Shown here one piece after another: positions 63,665-64,000 of a stretch of DNA of 64,000 nt. The stretch comes from CAVTWY01 sp963738615 (GTDB lineage Bacteria; Pseudomonadota; Gammaproteobacteria; Burkholderiales; Burkholderiaceae_C). The notes under the pieces were generated by a model. The model saw only the letters and a list, made by a program, of their open reading frames with translations, was not told where the DNA came from and did not search any database. Position 1 is the first letter of the stretch; the number at the start of each line of letters is the position of its first letter. The DNA is taken from NCBI GenBank assembly GCA_963738615.1, contig CAVTXI010000015.1:1-64000 (forward strand). Reading direction: 5' to 3'. A program made the position numbers and the translations under genes.

Positions 63665-64000
63665 ATGATCATCAACGGCATCACCATCGACGACACCTTC
63701 GCCGAAGCCTTCCCGATGAAGGCAACGCGGATCGTGATCACCGCGCACAACCCGACGTGGGCGATGCACGCGGCGGTGGCGGCGACCGGGTTCGCCACGT
63801 CGGTGATTGCCTGCGGCTGCGAGGCCGGCATCGAACGCGAGGTCCCCGCAACCGAAACACCCGATGGCCGCCCCGGCATCGCGATCCTGATCTTCGCGAT
63901 GAGTGGCAAGGAGCTTGCCAAGCAGATCGAGAAGCGCGTGGGCCAATGCGTGTTGACGTGCCCCACCACCGCCGTGTTCGCCGGCATGGCGGACGGCGAA
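63665..64000 (+). CDS. fhcD: Formylmethanofuran:H4MPT formyltransferase, subunit D, 5' part
   Basis: FhcD moves the formyl group from formyl-H4MPT to methylofuran within the Fhc complex. The 112 codons in the window read IINGITIDDTFAEAFPMKAT and RIVITAHNPTWAMHAAVAAT then GFATSVIACGCEAGIERE, an exact family-type opening of about 300-residue Ftr proteins. The gene continues past the right edge. ATG at 63665 lies 4 bp after the NnrU-like stop. The usual partner fhcC is presumably outside the window. Confidence 0.93.
   Translation, partial: MIINGITIDDTFAEAFPMKATRIVITAHNPTWAMHAAVAATGFATSVIACGCEAGIEREVPATETPDGRPGIAILIFAMSGKELAKQIEKRVGQCVLTCPTTAVFAGMADGE

Overview
The window is high-GC DNA whose genes look most like those of a methylotrophic or facultatively methylotrophic betaproteobacterium, probably Burkholderiales (inferred from protein style and gene content; no 16S or other marker lies here). 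Its core is a C1-oxidation island. A lanthanide-type methanol dehydrogenase (xoxF) with its cytochrome and periplasmic accessory genes would make formaldehyde. Fae, MtdB, Mch and the Fhc complex would take it through tetrahydromethanopterin (H4MPT) and methylofuran to formate. Cofactor-biosynthesis genes of archaeal type are spread among them.

Layout. 0.2-3.8 kb: a sulfonate/taurine-type ABC transporter with a TauD-like dioxygenase, broken in many frames. 4.1-9.7 kb: three IS110-family transposase genes, all damaged, around small accessory genes (a membrane protein, an unknown protein, a DUF2971 protein). 9.8-13.8 kb: minus-strand GspE/PilB ATPase, spermidine-synthase-like protein, DNA glycosylase and TatD nuclease, all frameshifted. 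13.9-22.3 kb: periplasmic genes downstream of xoxF (thioredoxin-like, two SoxYZ-like carriers, zinc hydrolase-fold protein, SRPBCC protein, beta-propeller lipoprotein, two unknown secreted proteins, trypsin-like protease, XoxJ). 22.3-25.3 kb: xoxG, xoxF, fae. 25.4-32.1 kb: a tightly coupled minus-strand operon, folB - beta-RFAP synthase - mtdB - ATP-grasp - mch - ATP-grasp - CitG-like. 32.2-34.3 kb: a divergent sigma54-type activator.

34.4-45.9 kb: a type VI secretion cargo island with two vgrG - lipase - immunity cassettes and a third immunity-gene remnant. The two vgrG genes share about 1,260 bp of identical DNA. The island separates the two parts of the H4MPT gene set. 46.0-49.5 kb: H4MPT/methylofuran genes resume (archaeal flavoprotein, DHPS-like, DUF447, MfnB-like). 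49.5-53.1 kb: a three-gene module, translationally coupled to mfnB, of a TIM-barrel isomerase, a Gfo/Idh/MocA dehydrogenase and a KstD-like flavoprotein; its function is unknown. 53.2-56.3 kb: a wrecked CHAT-protease locus. 56.3-59.1 kb (minus): acetyltransferase, unknown protein, MfnE-like kinase, MfnF-like ASKHA protein. 59.2-64.0 kb (plus): HisA-like protein, a small ORF, fhcB, fhcA, an NnrU-like membrane protein, and fhcD running off the edge.

Frameshifts are very unevenly spread: dense at 0.2-15 kb and 53-56.7 kb, single events in fhcB and fhcA, and almost none at 15.4-53 kb. Whether they are assembly errors or real decay cannot be decided from the sequence alone. No rRNA, tRNA or CRISPR array was seen.
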